Assembly (NCBI GenBank): GCA_944380285.1
Contig: CALWGZ010000004.1
Coordinates: 1-64,000, forward strand
Source of the DNA: an uncultured Christensenellaceae bacterium
GTDB lineage: Bacteria; Bacillota; Clostridia; Christensenellales; UBA3700
DNA: 64,000 bases
Direction of reading: 5' to 3'
The translations under genes and the position numbers were made by a program. The notes below the pieces were generated by a model. The model was not told the DNA's origin. It saw nothing but the letters and a program-made list of their open reading frames with translations, and made no database searches. Shown here piece by piece: positions 36,077 to 45,583 of the stretch (the stretch's first letter is position 1; every line of letters starts with the position of its first letter).

Positions 36077-37767
36077 AGCGCACCCCCTTCAAAGCGGTAG
36101 TACCGCTCTTTGAGCCTCAAGACGAGCACGAGCCAGCCGACGACGACTGCGACGACGGCGAGAAGACCGGTGATGAGATAGGTCAAAAAGCCCCAAGTGG
36201 CGGCAAACCCTCTCAGCGTCAGCACCATGCGGATAGCGACGACGGAGCCGCCGACCGCGAACGCGGTCAGCATACCTGCGACGACGACAAGCCCTGCGGT
36301 GTTGCTCTGCTCTTTGATCTCGCCGTCCGGCTCTTGCGAAAACTTGGCGTGGTCGAAGTCGACGCGCGTCGCGAAGCAAATTTGCGTCATCGCGAACATC
36401 GCCGCGACGAACAGCACGAACAGCGCATCGAGCACACCTATGCACCCCGTCGCGCACAGCAGGATCGCGGACATCAATTGGGACAGCGCGGCGACCAAAA
36501 GGCACAATATGACCTTTGAGAACACGACCGCGCGGAAGCCGACAGGCATCGCCTTGACCGAATAGAACATCATGCCGTCGCGGCTGATGTTGGTCGTACA
36601 AAAGACGTTTGCGAGCGAGCCGAACATCAACGACAAAAACAGCGCGAGTTCGACATTGCAAGACACGCCGATCAGCTTTGTGACCAAAGACGAGCCGATC
36701 GACATGCAAAAATAGACCAAGAGCGGGACGACCAGCGCGACAGAAAAGTAGGAAAACATATAGTCGGGCGTGCGGAAGATCATCACGAATTCCTTTTTGA
36801 TCAGCGCGGCGACGGGCGAATGCATGCGCTTTTGGGGACGCTTGGACAGACTGCGCGCCCTCCCCGACGAGATGCGGGCTTTGAGCGCGCGCGTCAGGAT
36901 GAAGCGTATGCAGACCAAGCAGACCGCGAGGCAGACGACGAGGATCGCGACGATGATCAGCGCCGAGGTCAGCGCTTCTCTGCCGACAAGCAAATTGGCA
37001 AGCAGGTTGGCAGGGTACAGCCACGCCGCGGCGGCGGCGATCGCGTTCATCACGCTCTCGTTGAAGAAGTAGCGCAATTCCTCGCCTAGCAGCATGCTCT
37101 CGACGAGTTTGAGCAAGTATGCATAGGCGGCGAGCACAGCCGCGGTGACGACGGTGATGACGACAAAGGTCAGCACGAATCTGTCCCTGAGCAGCGTCTT
37201 GACGCCGTGCAGCGGCAGCGCCAGCACAGACGCGATGCCGACCGAAAGCAGGGGCAAAAGCAGGCACGTCAGCACGGTGACGAGCCAAAACATTCCGCCG
37301 ACGTCGGCGTGCGCGGCGATCGTGCCGTTGACGGTCAGCACGCAGATCGTGCTGACGATCGTCTGATAGCCGAAAATGCCGATGAGTTTGGAGACATAGA
37401 CGGTGTTTGCGCCGACGGGCAGCGCGGAGATGACGCGCATGTCGTCCGACTCGAACAGCGCGCGGTTTATGCGCACGACCGCGCTGAGAACGGTGAGCAG
37501 CGCGACCGCCGAATAGACGATCGTCAACAACTCGAAAAGCCGCGAATCGGGGTCGGGCGCGCCGGCGGTCTCTACACCGAGATAGATCTCGACATAGTCG
37601 CCGAAAAAGACTATGAACACCGCGACCAGCGCGGCGGTGAGCAGTCCTCTGACCGCAAAGCCGACGACGTTGAAATTGCCCTTGGCAAAGGACGCGGAGC
37701 CTTCCTGCCGCTGTTTGCGCAACAGCGCGCCGAGCACCTTGGGATCGGGTCTGTCAGTCGCTTTCAT
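36073..37767 (-). CDS. ABC transporter permease (ABC-2-like)
   Basis: 564 residues with about twelve hydrophobic segments in two halves joined by a basic loop (SGRARSLSKRPQKRM), a full-size permease. No ATPase domain; partner is the ATPase encoded just upstream, overlapping by 14 bp. Substrate unknown. Position between two large exported proteins hints at a role in surface assembly or antimicrobial efflux. Confidence 0.88.
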   Translation of the reverse strand: MKATDRPDPKVLGALLRKQRQEGSASFAKGNFNVVGFAVRGLLTAALVAVFIVFFGDYVEIYLGVETAGAPDPDSRLFELLTIVYSAVALLTVLSAVVRINRALFESDDMRVISALPVGANTVYVSKLIGIFGYQTIVSTICVLTVNGTIAAHADVGGMFWLVTVLTCLLLPLLSVGIASVLALPLHGVKTLLRDRFVLTFVVITVVTAAVLAAYAYLLKLVESMLLGEELRYFFNESVMNAIAAAAAWLYPANLLANLLVGREALTSALIIVAILVVCLAVCLVCIRFILTRALKARISSGRARSLSKRPQKRMHSPVAALIKKEFVMIFRTPDYMFSYFSVALVVPLLVYFCMSIGSSLVTKLIGVSCNVELALFLSLMFGSLANVFCTTNISRDGMMFYSVKAMPVGFRAVVFSKVILCLLVAALSQLMSAILLCATGCIGVLDALFVLFVAAMFAMTQICFATRVDFDHAKFSQEPDGEIKEQSNTAGLVVVAGMLTAFAVGGSVVAIRMVLTLRGFAATWGFLTYLITGLLAVVAVVVGWLVLVLRLKERYYRFEGGAL

Positions 37768-38485
37768 GGCTCAGGAAATACTCCTCGAAGTCGAAATCGG
37801 GATTTTTTGCGGCGATCTCGCGCACGTTGAGCGAGGACACTTGTTTGCCCTTGCGTATCAGCACGACGCGGTCGCAAAGTTTGGCGACGGTGTCGAGCGC
37901 GTGGGACGAGAACAATATGCCGTTGCCCTCTTTTGCGTATTGCACCATAAAGTCCTTGACCGCCTTCATCGTGCGCGGATCGAGCCCGGTCATGGGCTCG
38001 TCGAGCACCCACAATTTGGGACGATGGATCAGCGAGCCCATCATGCAGATCTTTTGGCGCATGCCGTGCGAATAGGACGCGATGAGGTTTTGGACGCTGT
38101 CGCCCAGCGCGAACACCTCTTCGAGCTCTTTCATCCTGACCGCGCGCACGTCGACGGGTACCTTGTAGATGTCCGCCATAAAGTCGAGATATTGCACGCC
38201 TGTCATCTTGACAAAGACGGCGTGGTCGTCGGTGACGAAGCCCATATTCGCCTTTGCCTTGACGGGTTCGCGGACGATGTCGCGACCGCAAATGGACACG
38301 CTGCCCTTGTCGAACGGGATCATCCCCTCGAGGCATCGCAGCGTCGTGCTCTTGCCGGCGCCGTTGTGCCCGAGCAAGCCGACGATCTCCCCCTCTCCCA
38401 CCGAAAAGGACACGTCCTCGACCGCCCACGGGGCGTGCTTGCCGTATCGCTTGAACAGTCCCTCGACCTTTACGACCTCACTCAT
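37754..38485 (-). CDS. ABC transporter ATP-binding protein
   Basis: 243 residues. Walker A GHNGAGKST, signature SYSHGMRQK (variant of LSGGQ), Walker B LWVLDEP and the switch His in SSHALDT are all present. The ATG at 38485 is chosen because GGAGGAG lies 7 nt upstream, within the end of the preceding gene, and it overlaps that stop codon as ATGA. CcmA/NatA-like exporter subfamily. Confidence 0.95.
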   Translation of the reverse strand: MSEVVKVEGLFKRYGKHAPWAVEDVSFSVGEGEIVGLLGHNGAGKSTTLRCLEGMIPFDKGSVSICGRDIVREPVKAKANMGFVTDDHAVFVKMTGVQYLDFMADIYKVPVDVRAVRMKELEEVFALGDSVQNLIASYSHGMRQKICMMGSLIHRPKLWVLDEPMTGLDPRTMKAVKDFMVQYAKEGNGILFSSHALDTVAKLCDRVVLIRKGKQVSSLNVREIAAKNPDFDFEEYFLSHESD

Positions 38486-41400
38486 ACCCAAACTCCTCCG
38501 GTGCAGGTGTAGGTCTTGCCGGCGGCTATCTCGGTGCCGTCATTGAACTTGGCGGACAACGTCGCTTCAAAATATTTTGGACTGTCCAAAAGTCCGAGCG
38601 CAGGCGACAGATCTTCGGTAAAAGAACCTTGTATTTGAGCACCTGCGTCCATAACCAACGTCCCGCTTTCACCGCCTATCACAGCACCGAGCGTCGCGCC
38701 GGAAGCAACATTTATATTACCGTTGACTGTGATTTTTGCCGGGGTGTCCACGCTGTAATCGGGGGTCACGTCTTTGTCGATCGACGTACTTCTCATATGC
38801 GATGTCGACGGATATTGTTTGTTGTTGCCGCCGTCCTGCCATTTTGTCAAACCATTGTCATAAGCGTCGTTGATGTCGGCGTATGCATACAGTGCGCCGT
38901 TGACATTGAGCGTCGCGCCGCTGTTGATGTTCAATTCCGCTCCCGGCAGTAGCTTGATCTGCACATCGCTCGGGATAGTTGTAGTCCCGCTTGCCACCGT
39001 CAACTTGAAATGACCCGGGATGGGAACTTGCAGTTTTTTCGTGCTTGCCGAAGCGGCGCTGACCTTGACTTCCAAATTGTGGAACGTAGCATTGCCGTTC
39101 ATTGCAAATCGCACGTTTCCGTTTGTGTTGACATAGCTCTTCTTCAATGTACCCGATGACAATTCGATAAACGCGTCGCTTTCCGGAGAGACAAACGCCA
39201 CCTTCGTGTCGACCCTTCCTATAAGCGTAGCGGTGATCGTAGCCTTTGCATAATAATACGATCCGGCATTGAATGTCGTATTTATCTGCAGATTATTTAG
39301 CGTATATTGATTGATCGGGAAAACTTTGCCTTTGATCTTCGAGGATATACTTCCTCCCTTCCAACCATACAGGTTGAAGACCTCGTAAATCGACGAACCG
39401 CTTTCGGCGATCATCTCTCCGCTCCCGGTGATATATCCCATCGCGTCCGCCCACGAACCGCTTTCAAGCACGATCTTTGTGTCTTTTTCGGTCACGAGTT
39501 TGCCGTAATTTATGGCATGTGAAGATGCCGCGCCGTTGGAAGCGATGCTTGCGTTGACAAGCAGGCTGCCGCCGTCTTTGACCGTCAGAGTCGTCCCTTC
39601 CGTCATCGTCAAAGTCACATACGGCGTCGCGCTTGTTTCCGTGTTGTCGTCTTTAAGATAGTTGTCCGCGCTCGTCGAATAAGTTCCGTCATACGGCACA
39701 AGCAATTTCACGCCGCTCTTGACGGTGTAATATCCGTCGCCGTTGTACGCAAGCTCCTTGACGGAAGCGTCGGCAAAGGCGGTGTCGTACTTGACGATGA
39801 CCGTGCCGCTCGACGCGGTGTTGAGCGCGTCCTCGATCGTATAAAGCGTATTGCCTATGCCGACCGACTTGACTTTGAGATAGGCGGTGAAGGTCTCGGC
39901 TCCGCCCTCAAAGACGGGCTCGTAATACTCGAGCTTTTCCGCCTCGGCTTCGTCGATCTTGAAGTCCACCCGATAGGTGCCGCCCACCGTGTTGACATTT
40001 GCGCCTTCGGCGTCGTTCGCGTCGAGATAGTTGACCGCTTTGGCGGTGACCAAGCCGTCGGGGAGAGTCTGCGACTTGCCGCTCTCGTCTGTCACGGATA
40101 TGCCTTCCAAGAAGTCGGGCAAAGCGGCGTTGATGTCGATCTCAAAATCGTTTGCTGGCTTTATGGTCAGCCTCTCCTTGCGCGCGGTGAAGTCGATGGT
40201 GGTTTCATACTTGTTGTAATACCTCTCGTCCGGGCAATAGGTGATCTCCACGCCGGTGTTTTCGCCTAAGGAATAACCCCCGTCCGGGTGGACCCATGAA
40301 TAGCCGCTGTTCAACTTTATGTCGTCGAGCGTCTTGTTTGCGCCGACGATGATGTTTTCTCTGTCGACAATGGCGTCGTATTCCGGCAGATCGTCCTCTG
40401 TCAGCGTCGCCTTGATCGTGTCGACGGTGACGGTATATTCCGCGCCGAGCCAATTGTCGCCTTCGGGCACATACACGTCGAACGAGAATGTGCTGTCCGC
40501 GGTGTTGACCTTTGTCGACTGCCCTTCCTTGAGCGCGATCGTGCCGAACTTCGCGGTCAAATTGTTTGCCCAATCGACATCTTCGCCATAGGCGTAAGTG
40601 CGCCACTCGCCCTTTGCGGCGATCTCGTTTTGCGCCTTGGTGATGTCTGCGGTATAGCTGCCGCTGTAATCGCTGTGGTTTTTCGCCGAGATCTTGAAAT
40701 ACACCGTATACTCCCCGACATTCGTCGCGGTCGGGATGCTTTCGCTCATATCGTCCTCGGACAAGCCGTAGACGATTTTGAAGTCTTCGAGTTCTTCGGA
40801 GTTGGCGACCTTTATGCCCTTGCCGAGAGGCTGCGCCTCACCTGTGTACTCGGCAGAATAATCGTCGATCTGTCCGATCTCGAAATCGATCGCGATAACT
40901 TCGACCTCGACGACGGTCGCAAATTCAAAGTTTTCGGTCATATCGGCTTCGCCCTTGAACACGCGCGGAGCGACCGTCCAAGAGAATTTGCCGGCTTGTT
41001 CAACGTTGTCCGAGCGATAGGTGCCTACGTCGCTCGCCCCCATCGTCAATGTGCCCTCGAAGTTGTGTCCGTTCGGCAAAGTCGGCTTGAAATCGGACTT
41101 GCTCCATGCCGTGCCGGCCTTGACAGTGGCGGACGCCTCGATCTCGACCTTGTATGTTGTGACCTCGAAGCTGTCCTCTTCGTAGGTGATATCGTAATTT
41201 TGCGCGGAGTAGCCGCTCACACTCACGGTGTAGCTCCCGACGACGGGCATGGCTTCGTCGAACTCTTCGCCGTCTGCACGCGCTATCTTGAATTTCGCCG
41301 AGCCTTCGAGCACTTCTTGATCTTCGTCGAAAACAAAACCGGAATAGTTTGTCCCGAAAGACGGCTTTGTGCCGTAGGTATAGCTGTCTGCGGAACTGAC

Positions 41401-42939
41401 CGCCGCGATCGTCAACGGCGCCTTGACCACTTCAAAGCTCGTCGACGCGTCGGCGATCGAATAGTTTTTCGCAAAGTAGCCGCTCGCGGTGACCGTGTAC
41501 TCGCCCACTGCGAGCCTTTGCGCGGTATATTCGCCGTCCCCGTTCGAGTAGACAAACTCGCCCTTGGTGACGACATCTTTGCCGTCGCCTTCGACAAAGC
41601 CGTCGAACGCGACCTCGGCATCGGGCTCCTGCCCATAGACGACGCCTTCCTTGCCGTCAGTGACGGAGACGGTCATCGTCAACGCCTTTTGCTCGACCGT
41701 AAACTCCGCGCCCGTGACCTGCGCGTCATAGTTGTTCAAACCGCTCACATCGGCGGTATAAGTATATTCGCCGACTTCAAGCTTGTCTTGCGCTCCGTCG
41801 ACATACGCGGAGATGACGCGCTCGTCGTCGCCGACCCAGCCTGTCGCGGTGACAGTCGCGGTCGGCAGCGCTTCGCCGTAGACGACCTCGCTCTTGTCCA
41901 AGGTCACGACGACCTCGAGCGGCGCCTTGGCGACGTTAGCAGTCGCGGTCAACGTCTTTTCGCCCTCGATCGTGCCGCCTTCATATGCGTAGGTCGCGCT
42001 TACGACGACCTCCAGCGCGGTTTGACCTGCGCTGACGGGGACAAAGTCGACGTCCTCGGTGCCGTCCGCCCAAGCGTACGAGAAGGTCATCCCGTCGATC
42101 TCGGGCAGATCCATCGATATGCCGCCGCCGTAGACGACGCTTGCGACGTCCGTCTCGTCGATCGCGACACCCGTCCAATCGATCTCAAACTTTGCGACCG
42201 CGGTCACATCCTTTGCCGGCATCGTCGCGCCGTCTTGGAGCGGTTCGCCGTCGACAGTCCAGCAAACAAAGCTCAACCCTTTTGGCGCGGTCGGCGCGTC
42301 CAAGACGATCTCGTCGCCGTACTCGACCGACTGCTCGGCGCTGTCGCCAAGCACGCTCGCGGTCAATTTGTAAGAATTGACGGTATAGAGCGCGGTGATC
42401 TGCGTGCGCCCCTTGATCTCGTCAAAGTCGCCGTTCCAGCCGGCGAAGGTGTAGCCCTCGTGGACGGGAGCGGTCGGGGCGGTCGCCGCGCCGCCGTATT
42501 CAACGCTTACCTCGTCGATGGTCTCGCCCGTCAAGCCGTCCTTGAAAGTGACGGTATAGCCGGGCTTTTGGTCGTCGTCGGGAGTTTCCTCGCCGCCGGG
42601 CGTCTCCTCTCCGCCCGGGGTCTCGCCCGAGCCTTCGACTGCCTTGAACACGGCGTACAAAGTGACGTCGCCCGTGACCGTGACGGACGTCGGGTCGACG
42701 ACTTCGCCGCCGTCGGTCAAGCGCCAACCGACGAACTCAAATTGTTTTCCGTCTTGGGAAGTTTTGACGGGCGTCTCTTCAGGAGGCACGATCGCCGCGC
42801 CGAATTTGGCTTCCGTCTCAAAAAAAGTCTCGCCTTCGCTGACGAAGACCACGTCGTACGACCCTTCGGTCGTGATGCATCCTGCGAATATGCACGCTGT
42901 CAACGCGCACACGACAAGTGCGACAAAAAATTTTTTCAT
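38482..42939 (-). CDS. Giant MBG-domain surface lipoprotein
   Basis: 1485 residues. Signal peptide with lipobox IFAGC (Cys21). Then InlB/Listeria-Bacteroides repeats (FEFVGWRLTDGGE, YTFAGWNGDFDEI) separated by a GETPGGEETPGGEE linker, then several MBG domains (VVYGEALPTATVTATGW, VVYGQEPDAEVAFDGF, YTYGTKPSFGTNYSGF), and a long C-terminal beta-helix-like part. It should stand off the cell as an adhesin or binder. First gene of the operon; translation of the ABC ATPase is coupled to it. GGAGG precedes the ATG. Confidence 0.9.
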   Translation of the reverse strand: MKKFFVALVVCALTACIFAGCITTEGSYDVVFVSEGETFFETEAKFGAAIVPPEETPVKTSQDGKQFEFVGWRLTDGGEVVDPTSVTVTGDVTLYAVFKAVEGSGETPGGEETPGGEETPDDDQKPGYTVTFKDGLTGETIDEVSVEYGGAATAPTAPVHEGYTFAGWNGDFDEIKGRTQITALYTVNSYKLTASVLGDSAEQSVEYGDEIVLDAPTAPKGLSFVCWTVDGEPLQDGATMPAKDVTAVAKFEIDWTGVAIDETDVASVVYGGGISMDLPEIDGMTFSYAWADGTEDVDFVPVSAGQTALEVVVSATYAYEGGTIEGEKTLTATANVAKAPLEVVVTLDKSEVVYGEALPTATVTATGWVGDDERVISAYVDGAQDKLEVGEYTYTADVSGLNNYDAQVTGAEFTVEQKALTMTVSVTDGKEGVVYGQEPDAEVAFDGFVEGDGKDVVTKGEFVYSNGDGEYTAQRLAVGEYTVTASGYFAKNYSIADASTSFEVVKAPLTIAAVSSADSYTYGTKPSFGTNYSGFVFDEDQEVLEGSAKFKIARADGEEFDEAMPVVGSYTVSVSGYSAQNYDITYEEDSFEVTTYKVEIEASATVKAGTAWSKSDFKPTLPNGHNFEGTLTMGASDVGTYRSDNVEQAGKFSWTVAPRVFKGEADMTENFEFATVVEVEVIAIDFEIGQIDDYSAEYTGEAQPLGKGIKVANSEELEDFKIVYGLSEDDMSESIPTATNVGEYTVYFKISAKNHSDYSGSYTADITKAQNEIAAKGEWRTYAYGEDVDWANNLTAKFGTIALKEGQSTKVNTADSTFSFDVYVPEGDNWLGAEYTVTVDTIKATLTEDDLPEYDAIVDRENIIVGANKTLDDIKLNSGYSWVHPDGGYSLGENTGVEITYCPDERYYNKYETTIDFTARKERLTIKPANDFEIDINAALPDFLEGISVTDESGKSQTLPDGLVTAKAVNYLDANDAEGANVNTVGGTYRVDFKIDEAEAEKLEYYEPVFEGGAETFTAYLKVKSVGIGNTLYTIEDALNTASSGTVIVKYDTAFADASVKELAYNGDGYYTVKSGVKLLVPYDGTYSTSADNYLKDDNTETSATPYVTLTMTEGTTLTVKDGGSLLVNASIASNGAASSHAINYGKLVTEKDTKIVLESGSWADAMGYITGSGEMIAESGSSIYEVFNLYGWKGGSISSKIKGKVFPINQYTLNNLQINTTFNAGSYYYAKATITATLIGRVDTKVAFVSPESDAFIELSSGTLKKSYVNTNGNVRFAMNGNATFHNLEVKVSAASASTKKLQVPIPGHFKLTVASGTTTIPSDVQIKLLPGAELNINSGATLNVNGALYAYADINDAYDNGLTKWQDGGNNKQYPSTSHMRSTSIDKDVTPDYSVDTPAKITVNGNINVASGATLGAVIGGESGTLVMDAGAQIQGSFTEDLSPALGLLDSPKYFEATLSAKFNDGTEIAAGKTYTCTGGVWV

Positions 42940-42944
42940 TGATC

Positions 42945-43092
42945 AGATCCTCCTTCCGACAGCCGCTCGGCTTCCTCTCTTTCATACCCTTGCGCCGTCT
43001 GTAATTGGTACGATCCCGTACGCCCCCTTGCGGCACTTTCCATACATACGCTCCGCCCTCGCGGAGTTGAACCATAGGTTCTATTCTAATTA
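42945..43092 (-). other. Long structured leader of the MBG operon
   Basis: About 150 nt separate the -10 box from the ATG. The RNA contains CTCCGC/GCGGAG and GTACG/CGTAC stems and two related CGCAAGGG segments. I do not recognise a known riboswitch class. Confidence 0.4.
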
Positions 43093-43099
43093 CGCGTTT

Positions 43100-43128
43100 A
43101 CTATATCATCTCATCGGTTATATGTAAA
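43100..43128 (-). promoter_or_regulatory. Promoter of the MBG-ABC-Ig operon
   Basis: TTTACA, 17 bp, TATAGT on the minus strand. Confidence 0.65.
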
Positions 43129-43139
43129 GCGAAAAAAGG

Positions 43140-43235
43140 GACATTGTGACATTTTGTGAAATCTTTCACAATATTTTGCGGTTTTGCAGCACTTAACCGC
43201 AAAATTTACGATGATCCCTCGTAAATTTCACCGCC
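43140..43235 (-). repeat. Second GTGAAAT-type hairpin chain
   Basis: On the minus strand GGCGGTGAAAT is followed by three palindromes in a row: TTACGA/TCGTAA, ATTTTGCGGTT with its complement, and TTGTGAAA/TTTCACAA. Same layout as 9-424 with different stem sequences. Confidence 0.55.
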
Positions 43236-43262
43236 GTTTGCTCAAAATCTCACCAAAAAAAC

Positions 43263-43372
43263 CTGTCAAGCGTCGTGTGCAAAATTTTTTTAACAAAAAA
43301 ATTACTCTCACTCCCCCTCAAATTCTGTCAAGAGTTTGAGCACATATTTTTTGAACAAAAAAATATCTTGTC
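43263..43372. repeat. Paired ~62-bp repeat, locus 1
   Basis: CTGTCAAG starts at 43263 and 43325; each unit continues with a GCRCAAAATTTTT-like AT block and then CTCTCACTCCCCCTC. Related pairs are at 45280 and 48435. Confidence 0.6.
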
Positions 43373-43396
43373 CCCTTCCCTGCCAAAGGGACTGTC

Positions 43397-43425
43397 TTGA
43401 CCGCAGCGCACGCATATGGTATAAT
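43397..43425 (+). promoter_or_regulatory. Promoter of the GH39-like gene
   Basis: TTGACC, 17 bp, TATAAT; GAGGAG before the ATG. Confidence 0.8.
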
Positions 43426-43442
43426 TACAGAGAGGAGAAGCC

Positions 43443-45215
43443 ATGAACGACTCGGCAAAAAAGACAATAGCCGCATTGACTGCGGCAGTGATCGTTTTGA
43501 CAGTTCTGTTGGGCGGCGCGACAGCCGCTGCGGTGATCTTTGCCGTTCAGCGAAATGACGCTACGGCTTGGTTTTATGTCGACGGCGAGCTTTACCGCAC
43601 CGTGACCGCAAAGGACGGCAAGGTCGACTGTCCGGACGTACCCGCAGTCTCCGACACCGTCTTTGACGGTTGGTATGCAGATGCGGATCATTCGGGCAGC
43701 CGAGTCTCTTTTCCGGCAGATATCGACGGCGACACGGCGTTTTTCGCACGGCGCATTTCGGCTCCCGGTACGCATCCCGACTACTCCGCCGCGTCGCTCG
43801 CGATCGACGGCGGTACGGTCGTAAGCGACAGGATCAAACCTCTCCACGGCGTCAACAACGGTCCGGTAAGCGGCTTTGGCATCTTTGACGAGCCGTACGC
43901 GGACGCGTCCGACTATTTTGCGGAAATGGGGGTGCCTTTCGTCCGTCTGCACGACACGGAATTCCCGTTCGGCAGAGACGAATATGTAGACATACATTGC
44001 GTCTTTCCGCTCTTTTGCGCCGATGCCGCCGATGCGTCCAACTACGATTTTGCCGCGACCGACGAATATGTGCGCGCGATACAGTCTGCCGTTCCCGACG
44101 CCGAGATCATATATCGATTGGGCGAAAGCATCGACCACACCGGCGACGGAGGCCACGCCGTGATGCCCGACGACTTCGATCAATGGGCAAAAATCTGCGT
44201 TGAGGTCGTACGCCATTATCTGACTCAATTCGGTATACGCTATTACGAGATCTGGAACGAACCCGACCAGCCGTCGATGTGGGACGGGACGATCGAGCAG
44301 TATTACGAGCTTTACCGCGTCACTTCGCAGGCTCTGCGCGCCGAGTTCGGCGACGCGATAGAGATCGGCGGACCGGCGCTTGCAACAAGCACGGTCCAGA
44401 CGATCGAACGCTTTTTGGACGCGGTCGACGGCTGCCCTCTCGACTTTTTGTCGTTACACGCCTACCGCGGCGACCCGTCGCAGTTCGCTTCGGCGCAATA
44501 TGCCGAATTCAAAGATATGCTTTCCGCACACGGCTATGCCGACGCGATGCTGATCCTCGACGAGTGGAACTTCGTATCGGGTTGGGACGACGCGTCGTTG
44601 AGTGAAAGCTATGATCTGATCTGCTCGGACAAGTCGGGCGCGTTCATCGCCGCCTCTCTGATCGCGCTTCAAAATTCCGCAATCGACGCGGCTGCATATT
44701 ACGACGCGCAGATGACCGGTATGTGGTGCGGACTCTATTACAAACCCTATTTCGACATAGGCAACGAACGGCTCGCCGAACTGCTCGCGGCTTATGCCGA
44801 CGGCGGCGCGGACGCGCTCAACTCTTTGATGCGCGAATTGCTCGCGCCGTATGCGGACCTGCCTCTCGCCCCTCTGTCGGGAATGTATGCAATGAGCGCG
44901 TACGACAGGCTCTATTCGATGACATCGCCTATGCAGCTTGAGGTGACGACGTCAGGAAGCGGACTTTGGGCGCTCGCGGTCACCGATGTCGCCGACGGAA
45001 CGACCGGGCTTTTGGTGGCAAACTGTTCCGATGTCGGCAAAGCCGTCGTGACGCATATAAAAGGCGCCGACATTGACGACGGGACCGTCGTCGCCGGCAC
45101 GGTATGGGAGTGTTCCGCCGACGGCGCAACGATCGCGACGACCGTGACGGACGGCGCCGCCGTGTTCGACCTTGCGCCGTACTCCTTCGCATACTTCGAA
45201 GTCACGGGCGTTTGA
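43443..45215 (+). CDS. Membrane-anchored glycoside hydrolase, GH39-like
   Basis: 590 residues. One N-terminal membrane segment (about 8-35) anchors it outside the cell, followed by a single InlB-like repeat (AVSDTVFDGWYADADHSGS). The TIM barrel has the acid/base Glu273 in EIWNEPDQPSMW and likely nucleophile Glu374 in LILDEWNFVS, a layout seen in GH39 beta-xylosidases and iduronidases and related clan A enzymes. Acts on external glycans; exact family is uncertain. Flanked on both sides by the ~62-bp repeats. Confidence 0.8.
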   Translation: MNDSAKKTIAALTAAVIVLTVLLGGATAAAVIFAVQRNDATAWFYVDGELYRTVTAKDGKVDCPDVPAVSDTVFDGWYADADHSGSRVSFPADIDGDTAFFARRISAPGTHPDYSAASLAIDGGTVVSDRIKPLHGVNNGPVSGFGIFDEPYADASDYFAEMGVPFVRLHDTEFPFGRDEYVDIHCVFPLFCADAADASNYDFAATDEYVRAIQSAVPDAEIIYRLGESIDHTGDGGHAVMPDDFDQWAKICVEVVRHYLTQFGIRYYEIWNEPDQPSMWDGTIEQYYELYRVTSQALRAEFGDAIEIGGPALATSTVQTIERFLDAVDGCPLDFLSLHAYRGDPSQFASAQYAEFKDMLSAHGYADAMLILDEWNFVSGWDDASLSESYDLICSDKSGAFIAASLIALQNSAIDAAAYYDAQMTGMWCGLYYKPYFDIGNERLAELLAAYADGGADALNSLMRELLAPYADLPLAPLSGMYAMSAYDRLYSMTSPMQLEVTTSGSGLWALAVTDVADGTTGLLVANCSDVGKAVVTHIKGADIDDGTVVAGTVWECSADGATIATTVTDGAAVFDLAPYSFAYFEVTGV

Positions 45216-45279
45216 CCGTCTCCGCTCACGCAAAATTTTTTTGCATAATTTTCTTTGCGTTTGCTTTTTCTCTCAAAAG

Positions 45280-45380
45280 CCGTCAAGTGTGCGGATCCGA
45301 AAATTTTATCATCGAGATCGCTTTCTCTTTTCCCTCGAAACGCCGTCAAGAATCGGTGCGCAAAATTTTTGTATACAAAA
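45280..45380. repeat. Paired ~62-bp repeat, locus 2 (diverged)
   Basis: CCGTCAAG at 45280 and 45343, each followed by an AAAATTTT block. Same layout as loci 1 and 3 but lower identity. A tandem of ACATCGAATCCGCCG follows at about 45380 and 45418. No gene lies between 45216 and 45583. Confidence 0.5.
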
Positions 45381-45548
45381 CATCGAATCCGCCGCCGAAC
45401 CGTATGAAATAGAAAAACATCGAATCCGCCGAACCGTATGAACTCAAAAAGGAAAAGTAAAAACCGCGCTCCTTTTCTTAGGCGCTCGGTGAAGATGCGT
45501 CCGCGCGGCGGTTTGCGATCGGCGCCGCGCGGCGGTCGAAAGACGCTG

Positions 45549-45577
45549 AGGCTTCGGCGCGGATAGCGCCGAAGCCT
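45549..45577. terminator. Hairpin after the reductase gene
   Basis: Perfect 12-bp stem AGGCTTCGGCGC, GGATA loop. T-rich only on the plus strand, so termination of the minus-strand operon is uncertain. Confidence 0.4.
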
Positions 45578-45583
45578 ATTTTC

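Noticed and set aside
40630-42942. 770-codon plus-strand ORF opposite the MBG lipoprotein
   Set aside because: Shadow ORF; no domain, no ribosome site, while the minus strand has clear repeats and a signal peptide.
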